A stretch of DNA of 64,000 nt from Amycolatopsis sp. NBC_00345 (GTDB lineage: Bacteria > Actinomycetota > Actinomycetes > Mycobacteriales > Pseudonocardiaceae). The translations under genes were made by a program, and so were the position numbers. Below are positions 7,914-14,844 of this stretch, piece after piece. Each line of letters starts with the position of its first letter. Within the stretch, counting starts at the first letter, position 1. The DNA lies in the NCBI RefSeq assembly GCF_036116635.1, contig NZ_CP107995.1:10230001-10294000 (forward strand), given 5' to 3'. The notes beneath the pieces were generated by a model. That model did no database searches. It had not been told where the DNA came from and saw only the letters and a program-made list of their open reading frames with translations.

Positions 7914-9257
7914 GTGGCGATGGACGACTACCGGGTCGTCGCGGACGAGCTCGCCGCCGAAATCGAGGCCGGGCGCCTGCGTCCCGGCGACCGTCTGCCG
8001 CCGCAGCGCCGCTTCGCGCGTGACCGCGGGATCGCCGGCTCCACCGCCGCCCGGGTGTACAGCGAGCTGATCCGCCGAGGGCTCGCCATCGGCGAAGTCG
8101 GCAGGGGGACTTTCGTGCGCGCCGCGCGTCCGGCGCCCGAGCCCGCGCTGGCCGAGCCGGGTGACGCGCGCGTGGACCTGGAGCTCAACTTCGCCGTGCT
8201 GCCAAGCCAGTCCGCGAAGCTCGCGTACGCGCTGGAGCCGCTGCTCCGCGCCGACGTCTTCACGGACTCGCTGTACCCGGTGGGCGCGGCGGGCACGAAG
8301 GCCGTCCGCGAAGCCGCCGCCGGACTGCTCGCTCGCGGCGGCTGGACGCCCGACCCGGGCACGGTGCTGATCACCGGCAACGGCCGTCAAGGCATCGCGG
8401 CGGCCGTCTCGGCGTTCGTGCCGATGGGGGAGCGGCTGGCTGTCGAGGCGCTGACGTATCCCGTGGTCAAGGCGATGGCGACGCGGCTGGGCGTTGAGCT
8501 GGTGCCGATCGAGACCGACGCCGACGGCCTGGTCCCCGCCGCGCTCGCGGCCGCCCACGCGGCGGCGCCGGTGCGCGCGCTCTACGTCCAGCCGACGCTG
8601 CACAACCCGCTCGGCCCGACCATGCCCGCGGCCCGGCGCGCCGAGCTGGCGGACACCGTGCGGAGGCTGGACCTGCCCGTGGTCGAGGACGGCATCTACA
8701 CGTTCCTGCGCCCGGACACCGCGCCGCTCGCCGCGCTGGCGCCGGAGCGGACGGTGTTCGTCGACAGCTTGTCCAAGCGCGTCGCTCCCGGGCTCACGGC
8801 GGGTTTCCTGGTGACGCCCGCGCAGTGGACTTCGCGGCTGGCCGCGGCCGTGCGCTCGGGCGGCTGGGCGGCGTCGCGCTTCGCCATGGAGGCGGCGACG
8901 CGCTGGATCGCCAGCGGCGTGTTGGCGGAGGTCGAAGACGCGAAGCGCGCCGACGCAGCGAAGCGCGCGAAGATCGTGGACGACCGGCTCGCCGGCTTCC
9001 GCGTGCTCGGCGACCCGGCCGCTTACCACCGTTGGTGGGAGCTGCCGGAACAGTGGCGCGCGGAGACGTTCGTGGCGGCGGCCGCGCGGCGGGGCATCGC
9101 GCTCTCGCCCGCGGCCGCGTTCGCCGTGCTGCCGGGACACGCGCCGAACGCCGTGCGCATCGCCGTTTCCGCGCCACCGGAGGAAACCCTGGCCGCGGCG
9201 CTCGACGCGCTGGCCGGGCTGGCGGCCGGGTCACCGGAGGACACCCTCGTTGATTAG
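7914..9257 (+). CDS. MocR-family PLP-dependent transcriptional regulator
   Basis: A 447-aa fusion of an N-terminal GntR winged helix (about 1-70; LRPGDRLPPQRRFARDRGIA) with a class I aminotransferase-like domain. The PLP lysine is K288 in SLSKR, and the upstream GNGRQGIAA and LHNPLGPTM motifs of the fold are present. Proteins of this type (GabR, PdxR) sense an amino acid or pyridoxal derivative through PLP. It diverges from the iron-regulated ABC gene, 112 bp away. GTG 7914 or ATG 7920 could both start it; the first keeps two extra residues. The target is unknown; MocR proteins often control the divergent gene, but an iron box governs that one. Confidence 0.9.
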   Translation: MAMDDYRVVADELAAEIEAGRLRPGDRLPPQRRFARDRGIAGSTAARVYSELIRRGLAIGEVGRGTFVRAARPAPEPALAEPGDARVDLELNFAVLPSQSAKLAYALEPLLRADVFTDSLYPVGAAGTKAVREAAAGLLARGGWTPDPGTVLITGNGRQGIAAAVSAFVPMGERLAVEALTYPVVKAMATRLGVELVPIETDADGLVPAALAAAHAAAPVRALYVQPTLHNPLGPTMPAARRAELADTVRRLDLPVVEDGIYTFLRPDTAPLAALAPERTVFVDSLSKRVAPGLTAGFLVTPAQWTSRLAAAVRSGGWAASRFAMEAATRWIASGVLAEVEDAKRADAAKRAKIVDDRLAGFRVLGDPAAYHRWWELPEQWRAETFVAAAARRGIALSPAAAFAVLPGHAPNAVRIAVSAPPEETLAAALDALAGLAAGSPEDTLVD

Positions 9258-9307
9258 GGCTCGTGAGTGTTTATGACGGTTCTAACCGTCATAAACACTC
9301 ACGAGCC
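9258..9307. terminator. Perfect 24-bp-arm palindrome between convergent genes
   Basis: Arms 9258-9281 and 9284-9307 are exact reverse complements with a 2-nt loop (CT). The element starts one base after the MocR-type stop and contains the stop codon of the opposing membrane-protein gene (9299-9301). It is AT-richer in the centre (TTTATGACGGTT) and not related in sequence to the 6180 and 31204 elements. A bidirectional terminator is likely. Confidence 0.7.
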
Positions 9308-11086
9308 TTGGCGCGGGGCCCACTTGCCGACGAAGCTGCCGCACACCACCGGTTGCCCGGTGAGCTTCGCGCGGATCGTGTTCTCCAGCCCCAGGTAGTC
9401 GACGTTCGGGGTGTCCGCCGGCACCGACGAGGGCACCGGGCCGCCGTCGGCGAGGGTCTGGTTCGGCACCGTCTCGAAGATCACCAGGTAGTCGCCCTCG
9501 TGGTTGAGGCGGTCGGCCGTGGCGAGCATGCGCTCGGGCGCGTCGCCGACGATCTCCGGCGGCAGCGGCCACTCCAGCGGGAACGGGTTGCGCAGGCCGA
9601 AAGCGGGGTAGGCGAACGGGTTGTCCGGCAGCACGGCGGTGCGGCCGGCCGGGTAGTGGTTCAGGCAGTCCCGGATCTGGGTGACGTAGGCGAACGTGGC
9701 GGGGTTCGTGCGGATGCCCCGCATGGCCGGGCTGACCGAGCCCAGGTCGGCGGTGAGCTTGTCGTGCGAGAGGTCGCGGTAGGCCGCCTCGTCGTGGTAC
9801 GCGACGACCACCCAGCCGCACAGCGCGACGGTGGCGAGGCCGGCCGTTGTCGTCACCCATGGGCGGGCGAACCGGCGCCGCACCAGCGCGCGTTCCGGCA
9901 GGATCCCGGCGACCAGGAGCAACGCGGTGAGCGCGAGGGTGCCGGTGAGCAGCGTCGGGGTGTCGTTGCCCCAGGAAAGGCTGGTCATGAAGCCGGTCGC
10001 GAGCACCAGCAGCCCCGCCCACGGCAGCCGCTTGCGCACGGTCGCGTTCACCACCACGGCCATCGCGAGGATCCACCACAGCACGTCTGCCCAGCGCGAC
10101 GAGCCCGTGAACCGGCCGTCGGCCACGGTCCAGACCACCGCGGCCGCGCCGCCCAGCGCCAGCAGCCACGAAGCCGCGCGCCCGGCCACGCCGAGCCGGT
10201 CGCCGGTGAGGCGCACCAGCACGAGGACGATGGCGATCGCGGCGAAGAACGTCAGCTCGCGCACCGGCGGGAGCATCAGCGTCCCGGGGTCGTCCAGCCA
10301 CAGGCCGAGCAGGCGTTCGCCGTACGCGGGGACGGCGCCGGTCAGCTGGGTGACCATCTCGCCGAAGCCGCCGCCGGCCGTCACCCAGGCGACGTAGCCG
10401 AGGCCGAACGCGCCGAGCGCCAGGACGTCGGGGATCAGGCGGCGCTTGCGGTCCGGGTAACTGAGGGTCCAGGCCAGGCCGATCAGGGCGGCGGGCACGA
10501 AGCTCTGCTTCATGAACACGGCCGAGCCGAGCAGCAAGAGCCCGCCCAGCCGGGGCAGTGTTTTCCCGCTGCGCAGGCCGGCGTCCAGTGCCCACGCGCC
10601 GCACGCGGTGAGCGTGATGCCGTCGACGGTGTGCCAAGCCATGAGCGGGAAACCGTTGAGGTTGACCAGCGCGGTGGCGGCGACCAGCGCCGTGCGCCCG
10701 GCTCCCCACGTGAGCACCGGCCGCCGCATGACGAGCACGGCGAACGCGATCGTGGCGAGGATGATCTCGACCATCGCGAAGAAGCTGGAGGCGAAGAACA
10801 ACGGTCCCGGGAGCGCGAAGTCGATCACGTGGAGGACGGCCGACCCGAGCGGCCGCGCGGAGATGATGTCGGCGTGCGGCACTTCGCCCTGCAGCACCCG
10901 CCAGGCCTGCGCCAGGATGAACCCCTGGTCGGTCGGGTGGAACCCGAACCGTCCGACGCGCAGCTCCGTCGCGAGCGCGAGCCCCGCCACCCACGTGGCG
11001 TGCACGGCCCACCGCACCACCGCCCGCCTCCGCCGCGCCGGAACCCCTCCGGCGACCGACGGCAGCGCCGGACTGGCGACGTCCAC
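9299..11086 (-). CDS. Polytopic membrane protein, GT-C glycosyltransferase-like
   Basis: About 595 aa with a short basic N-terminus and roughly 11-13 hydrophobic segments, followed by a soluble C-terminal region of about 140 residues. The first loop reads TDQGFILAQAWRVLQGEVPH then ADI, resembling the acidic first extracytoplasmic loop of GT-C enzymes that use lipid-linked sugars (mannosyl- and arabinosyltransferases). I infer such a role for envelope glycans but cannot name donor or acceptor. The GTG at 11086 has a GGAAGGAAG ribosome site; the open frame continues to 11578 but the extra part is not protein-like. The stop lies inside the 9258-9307 palindrome. Confidence 0.75.
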   Translation of the reverse strand: MDVASPALPSVAGGVPARRRRAVVRWAVHATWVAGLALATELRVGRFGFHPTDQGFILAQAWRVLQGEVPHADIISARPLGSAVLHVIDFALPGPLFFASSFFAMVEIILATIAFAVLVMRRPVLTWGAGRTALVAATALVNLNGFPLMAWHTVDGITLTACGAWALDAGLRSGKTLPRLGGLLLLGSAVFMKQSFVPAALIGLAWTLSYPDRKRRLIPDVLALGAFGLGYVAWVTAGGGFGEMVTQLTGAVPAYGERLLGLWLDDPGTLMLPPVRELTFFAAIAIVLVLVRLTGDRLGVAGRAASWLLALGGAAAVVWTVADGRFTGSSRWADVLWWILAMAVVVNATVRKRLPWAGLLVLATGFMTSLSWGNDTPTLLTGTLALTALLLVAGILPERALVRRRFARPWVTTTAGLATVALCGWVVVAYHDEAAYRDLSHDKLTADLGSVSPAMRGIRTNPATFAYVTQIRDCLNHYPAGRTAVLPDNPFAYPAFGLRNPFPLEWPLPPEIVGDAPERMLATADRLNHEGDYLVIFETVPNQTLADGGPVPSSVPADTPNVDYLGLENTIRAKLTGQPVVCGSFVGKWAPRQGS

Positions 11087-11529
11087 GCTGGCCTCTTCCT
11101 TCCCTTTCCGCACTGCCTTCCCGCCCTGCCGGGCTGGACAGCGATGGTAGCGGCCGCGCCCCACCTCACCGGCCGCGCCTTGTTCGCACCCACGGTAGTT
11201 GCCCAGAGATCCCATGCACCCGTTCCTCTCGGGGACTGGTTGATTTTGTGGTTGAGAACCATGGGCCTGGGTACGCGATCCTTTGCTGTGCGGTAGATAC
11301 CGAATCGACCTGAAATCAAGCAGTTCGTGCAGGCCTGTCGCCTCTCCCGGTCGATCTACTTCAGGTCTTTTGTATGCCTGGGCGCGCGACCAGTCGCGGA
11401 GACACGCGGCGGAGTCGCGCCGTCCCGATGCTGGAGGTTCTGCCGTTTGTGGGACACAGGGTCGCGGGTTGGCTACGATCAGTTCGTTAGTGGAGTTACG
11501 GGCCGTGGGGGTTATAGGGGGAGGACGCA
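11087..11529. other. Intergenic region, 443 bp, no gene seen
   Basis: G+C falls here at the border of the ESX-like island. An 8-bp inverted repeat (GACCTGAA at 11307-11314, TTCAGGTC at 11360-11367) is present. TACGAT near 11472 could be a -10 for the first gene, which has a strong GGGGGAGG ribosome site. I see nothing else. Confidence 0.5.
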
Positions 11530-11972
11530 GTGGGGAACGACCGGCAACCGGCAGACAGCGGAGGAAGCCGGCCTCCATCGCACGAACCGCCGGATCGGGC
11601 TGGGTACCTCACGCCGGAAGAGCAGGCGCAGCGGAAAGCCCAGGACGACCGCTACAACGAGGCCATGAATTCTACTGGCACCAAGATCTATCAGCAACGT
11701 CAGCAGGAGGACTCCGCAGCCAACGCCGCTGCTGAACGACGCCGACCACGGCCGGTACTTGTTCTCTTTCACCGAAAAACCCGGCTGCGAACGCTGCATC
11801 CACGTCGCACACGACCTTGCTGACACGATGATCAGCAAAACCAACGACCTCCTGGGACAGCTGCCTTGGGGCTGATGGGCGTAGGCCGCCGAGCGCGGAG
11901 CTGATCAAGCGGTATCCGCCAGAATGGGAACGGATCAGGATCGAGGGGTGGGAACGTGGTTCATCAAGGTAA
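11530..11972 (+). pseudogene. Frameshifted small gene at the head of the ESX-like cluster
   Basis: A GTG at 11530 with a GGGGGAGG ribosome site opens a frame that reads as protein for about 70 residues (YLTPEEQAQRKAQDDRYNEA, then QQRQQEDSAANAAAE) and then becomes basic and unlikely (ERRRPRPVLVLF). Protein-like sequence resumes in the next frame from about 11720 (NDADHGRYLFSFTEKPGCER, ending GQLPWG, TGA 11873-11875), and again in the third frame (SAELIKRYPPEWERIRIEGW, ending at 11972). Two single-base shifts in the same direction would rejoin all three. It may be a decayed ESX-associated gene, or the sequence may hold indel errors. The function is unknown. Confidence 0.5.
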
Positions 11973-12327
11973 AGAGTTCGGCGTTGACCTGTACGAACTG
12001 GAGAAAGTGGCGAAGGTCGATTTCCCGGTAGTCTCGGCTGACTACGGTGATGCGATTGGTAGCTGCGACCGCGTCCGAGGTGACATAGCCCAAGCGATGC
12101 AGCGCCCGGAGCAGTTCGGTGGCGACGGGCTCGGCCCGGTGTACCAAGCCTATCTCGATCTCCACGATGCCGTGACAGGATTCCTCAAGGAAACTAAAAA
12201 CAACCTGGATGACACAGCTACGGCGCTGGACAAGGCAGCCCGATATTACGCGGGGACCGATCACGCGGCGAGTGACGAGCTGAACCGCCGGGCGCGCCTT
12301 GACTCGGAACTGAACGGCAAGATATGA
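11956..12327 (+). CDS. ESX/EspC-like small helical protein (type VII secretion target candidate)
   Basis: A 123-aa, largely alpha-helical protein without signal peptide or cysteine-based motif apart from a single Cys. The C-terminal half (NNLDDTATALDKAARYYAGT followed by DHAASDELNRR) closely resembles the C-terminal helix of EspC/ESX-1-type secreted proteins, where an Ala-rich helix ends in a Tyr-containing secretion signal. The GTG at 11956 has a GAGGGGTGG ribosome site. The stop overlaps the next gene by ATGA, so the two are coupled and could form a heterodimer, as EsxA/B partners do. No EccC-type secretion ATPase is in the window. Confidence 0.7.
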   Translation: MVHQGKEFGVDLYELEKVAKVDFPVVSADYGDAIGSCDRVRGDIAQAMQRPEQFGGDGLGPVYQAYLDLHDAVTGFLKETKNNLDDTATALDKAARYYAGTDHAASDELNRRARLDSELNGKI

Positions 12328-13238
12328 CCTTCGATCAGCTCATGCAGCATGCGAAGGACATTACGGACAAGGCTGTTGATTTGACAGCGATGGAGCTGGC
12401 GCAGAAAAACGCGACGAAGTCCGGGGCGAACCCCGATCGTAACGCGATCAGGCAGTCCTACGTATTCATCGAGTCAATGTTCGAGCCGTTCTCGCGGTTG
12501 CCCGATCCGGCAAGGTATGATCCGCTGATCGCTGATCTGAACGCCGCCATGGGGAAACTGACCACCGGGTCCGTCCGCACTACTGAACTCAGCAACGACG
12601 TGAGCTTGGCGAACCCGCATCTGGACAAAATGACGACTGATGGCGGTTATCTGCAAGGCTGGACCGGCGACGCAGCAATGGAATTCAAAGCCAACTTCAT
12701 CGACACCTTCAAAACGGTCTCCGGAAATCAGTTTACCGTGTTGTCCACCCTCAAAGGTGTCCTCCAGGCCCACCGGGAGATGTGGCTCAGGGCGCGCGAT
12801 GACATCGACAAGATCGCAGAAAACACGAAGAACGCACTCGACAACGCCGGTGGTTGCGGTAAAAATCAGTGGAGTTTCGGCTTCTCGGTGCTCTCTGCGG
12901 TCGTTGCGGTCGGTGGGGTGGTTGTTGCTGTCGCGACTGGTGGTGTTGTGCCACTTGTGGCGATCGGAGCAGCCGCGTCTGTGGGCAGTGCGGGCGTGGC
13001 CAGTCTAACGGCATCAGGGGACTCGGCTGACACGATCATCAACTCGATGAAGCAGGCGGTCGACGACCTCACCAGACACATTCAGGAGGTCGAGACGCAG
13101 GAAATCGCGCAGAAGGTGCGGGCGCTGACTGATGCCGTGCACGGGAACAAAGACAAACTTGTCAGCGCCCGGCCGAGCCTGGCCGGGATGAACGACCGCG
13201 ATCTCACCGGCGACGGCGGCTTGGGCAAGTCGGACTAG
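12324..13238 (+). CDS. WXG-motif protein with a C-terminal hydrophobic hairpin
   Basis: A 304-aa protein. Residues about 45-175 form a helical WXG100-like region with W113-T-G115 in the turn between helices (LQGWTGDAAMEF). Residues 185-228 are hydrophobic and Gly/Ala-rich and could form two membrane segments. The final 70 residues are a charged helix. This arrangement, WXG domain plus membrane hairpin, is seen in type VII secretion substrates and large WXG proteins. It overlaps the preceding gene by 4 bp and is followed 14 nt later by the next one, so all are likely in one operon. Codon use is less G/C-biased than in flanking regions. Confidence 0.7.
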   Translation: MTFDQLMQHAKDITDKAVDLTAMELAQKNATKSGANPDRNAIRQSYVFIESMFEPFSRLPDPARYDPLIADLNAAMGKLTTGSVRTTELSNDVSLANPHLDKMTTDGGYLQGWTGDAAMEFKANFIDTFKTVSGNQFTVLSTLKGVLQAHREMWLRARDDIDKIAENTKNALDNAGGCGKNQWSFGFSVLSAVVAVGGVVVAVATGGVVPLVAIGAAASVGSAGVASLTASGDSADTIINSMKQAVDDLTRHIQEVETQEIAQKVRALTDAVHGNKDKLVSARPSLAGMNDRDLTGDGGLGKSD

Positions 13239-13252
13239 GACCAGGAGGTGGG

Positions 13253-13747
13253 GTGACCGTGGTGGACCTGGCTGAGAGGCTGGACGGTATCCGGGTACGT
13301 GTGCGTGCGCCGGGGACGGAGATCGAGGCGGAGCTGCGTCAGCGTACCGGTATCACGTTGTCGTTCGGCGAAAGTGTCTATGAATTCATCGATGAATTGG
13401 CACTGGAGAGAGCACTCGCCGGCATAGCGCGACTGCTGTGGGCTGGATGGCAGCGGCGGTATCGGGCGGCGATAGAGGAGACAAACCTCAACATCGATGC
13501 CGATGACATGCGGGATTGGAATTTCTTCACCGACCGGGCCAAAGTTGAGGCTGCCGGCGAGTCGAGCGACGAGCGGATCACCATCACCGCGGTAGGCATG
13601 GAGGACTTCTCGGTTCACATCGAACCCGGCACCGTGCGCGAGATTTCTGAAGATCAGTTCAGTGCGGGCGCCGCCGAAGCGGCCACGAAGCTGATCCAGG
13701 ACTTCCAGGTCAAGGTGGATGAGCTGAAGAAGCGGTACTACGAATGA
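13253..13747 (+). CDS. Small acidic protein with a YbaB/EbfC-like C-terminal region
   Basis: A 164-aa protein with an acidic helical N-terminal half and a C-terminal half (VGMEDFSVHIEPGTVREISE) followed by a long helix (EAATKLIQDFQVKVDELKKR). The latter resembles YbaB/EbfC-like proteins that often accompany ESX genes in actinomycetes; the match is by eye and uncertain. There is no signal peptide. The GTG start has a good AGGAGG ribosome site. It overlaps the following membrane-protein gene by ATGA, keeping the operon tightly coupled. Confidence 0.65.
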   Translation: MTVVDLAERLDGIRVRVRAPGTEIEAELRQRTGITLSFGESVYEFIDELALERALAGIARLLWAGWQRRYRAAIEETNLNIDADDMRDWNFFTDRAKVEAAGESSDERITITAVGMEDFSVHIEPGTVREISEDQFSAGAAEAATKLIQDFQVKVDELKKRYYE

Positions 13748-14592
13748 CGAAACGTAAACTGCTGCTGCTGGTAATTGTTGTCGTGGTGCTCGCGGCCGCC
13801 GGGATCACGGCGGTGGTGCTGTCCACCGGAAGTGATGATTCGGCGTCAAAGCCGTGCGATATCCCGGATTCGGTTCGAGAGCAACCGGCGTCGGCGAAGA
13901 CCGCGCCGGGTGGTGGCGGGATCGAAGTCGCGGAGAAAGGGGTTTCATCGTCGGGTTTGGCGAGCATGGGGGCTGTGCTGCACAACACCAGCGACCTTGT
14001 CGCCTATCGGACCAGGGTGACGCTCAAAGTGGTCGTCTCCGTCGACGGCCTACCGCCGGGACCCATCCAGGGCCCGTCGATGACCATGGAGATCCCGGTG
14101 ATGCTGCCAGGCCAACGAGTAGGCGTTGGCCGGCCACTCATCAACGTCAGTGCGACGAACAAGGTGACCTCAGCCGACGTCGACCTGCAAACAACCACCT
14201 GGTTGCCCAACGGTGCCCTCGGTGGATTCGCTCCTACGGCGGACACCTACGATTCCACCAGCCGAGTCCACTCGTCTCCGCCGGCCGATGCTGTCCGATA
14301 CACGGAAAAATCGACCAATTGTCGAGCACTGTCCAGTCGCCGCACCGCCGTGGTCTTCCGCGACGCGACCGGAAAGATCGTCGGCGGCGACCTCGTCCCA
14401 CCCGACGGCAAGGGCAATCCGGCCGGCAGTACACAACAGCCTCCAGCGAGCCCATCATGCTCAACAGGCGAGCGCAGTACATGGATCGTGCCGTTGCAGA
14501 ATATCCCGCAGAACGCGGATGACAAGCGAACCGAACTGTACTCGTACTGCGATCTCAATGCCCCGAAACCCGATGTGAACGATGTGTACTGA
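13744..14592 (+). CDS. Membrane-anchored extracytoplasmic protein of unknown function
   Basis: A 282-aa protein with a short basic start, one membrane segment (residues about 5-26, very Val/Leu-rich) and an extracytoplasmic domain predicted to be beta-rich. It contains a C-terminal set of cysteines (in STNCRALSS, SPSCSTGE, YSYCDLN) that could form disulfides. The part around 60-145 reads like an immunoglobulin-like or NEAT-like beta domain (GAVLHNTSDLVAYRTRVTLK), but I cannot assign a family. It is the last gene of the ESX-like operon. A surface or accessory role in type VII secretion is possible (inference from position). Confidence 0.65.
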   Translation: MTKRKLLLLVIVVVVLAAAGITAVVLSTGSDDSASKPCDIPDSVREQPASAKTAPGGGGIEVAEKGVSSSGLASMGAVLHNTSDLVAYRTRVTLKVVVSVDGLPPGPIQGPSMTMEIPVMLPGQRVGVGRPLINVSATNKVTSADVDLQTTTWLPNGALGGFAPTADTYDSTSRVHSSPPADAVRYTEKSTNCRALSSRRTAVVFRDATGKIVGGDLVPPDGKGNPAGSTQQPPASPSCSTGERSTWIVPLQNIPQNADDKRTELYSYCDLNAPKPDVNDVY

Positions 14593-14702
14593 CGGTTCAC
14601 CGCATTTTCCGGCTTCAGCGCAAAGTTTCAGGCAGGTCCTGCGGGTTGCTGATCATCCATCGGGGTGGTGATCCAACAAGGTTCGCGTGAGGTGCTGTGC
14701 GG

Positions 14703-14723
14703 ACAGTCGACTGTGGCTAGTCT
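14703..14723 (+). promoter_or_regulatory. 12-bp palindrome and -10 box before the NB-ARC gene
   Basis: ACAGTCGACTGT at 14703-14714 is a perfect palindrome, followed 3 nt later by TAGTCT, a TANNNT-type -10. In the same gap the 13-mer TCCATCGGGGTGG occurs twice (14656-14668, 14775-14787). These suggest a regulated promoter separate from the ESX-like operon. Confidence 0.4.
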
Positions 14724-14844
14724 CCTGTTAACGCTCGACAAGCGCACCTCGGCGTGGGGCGCGGGCGGGCCACCTCCATCGGGGTGGCCGGCACCGATGT
14801 CCTGATTGTCGAGTGTGCATGTGTTGTCTGGGGAGTGGGGCTAC

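Noticed and set aside
11214..11578. N-terminal extension of the GT-C-like membrane protein to 11578
   Set aside because: The extra residues have no protein-like composition, and GTG 11086 has a good ribosome site directly before the first membrane region.
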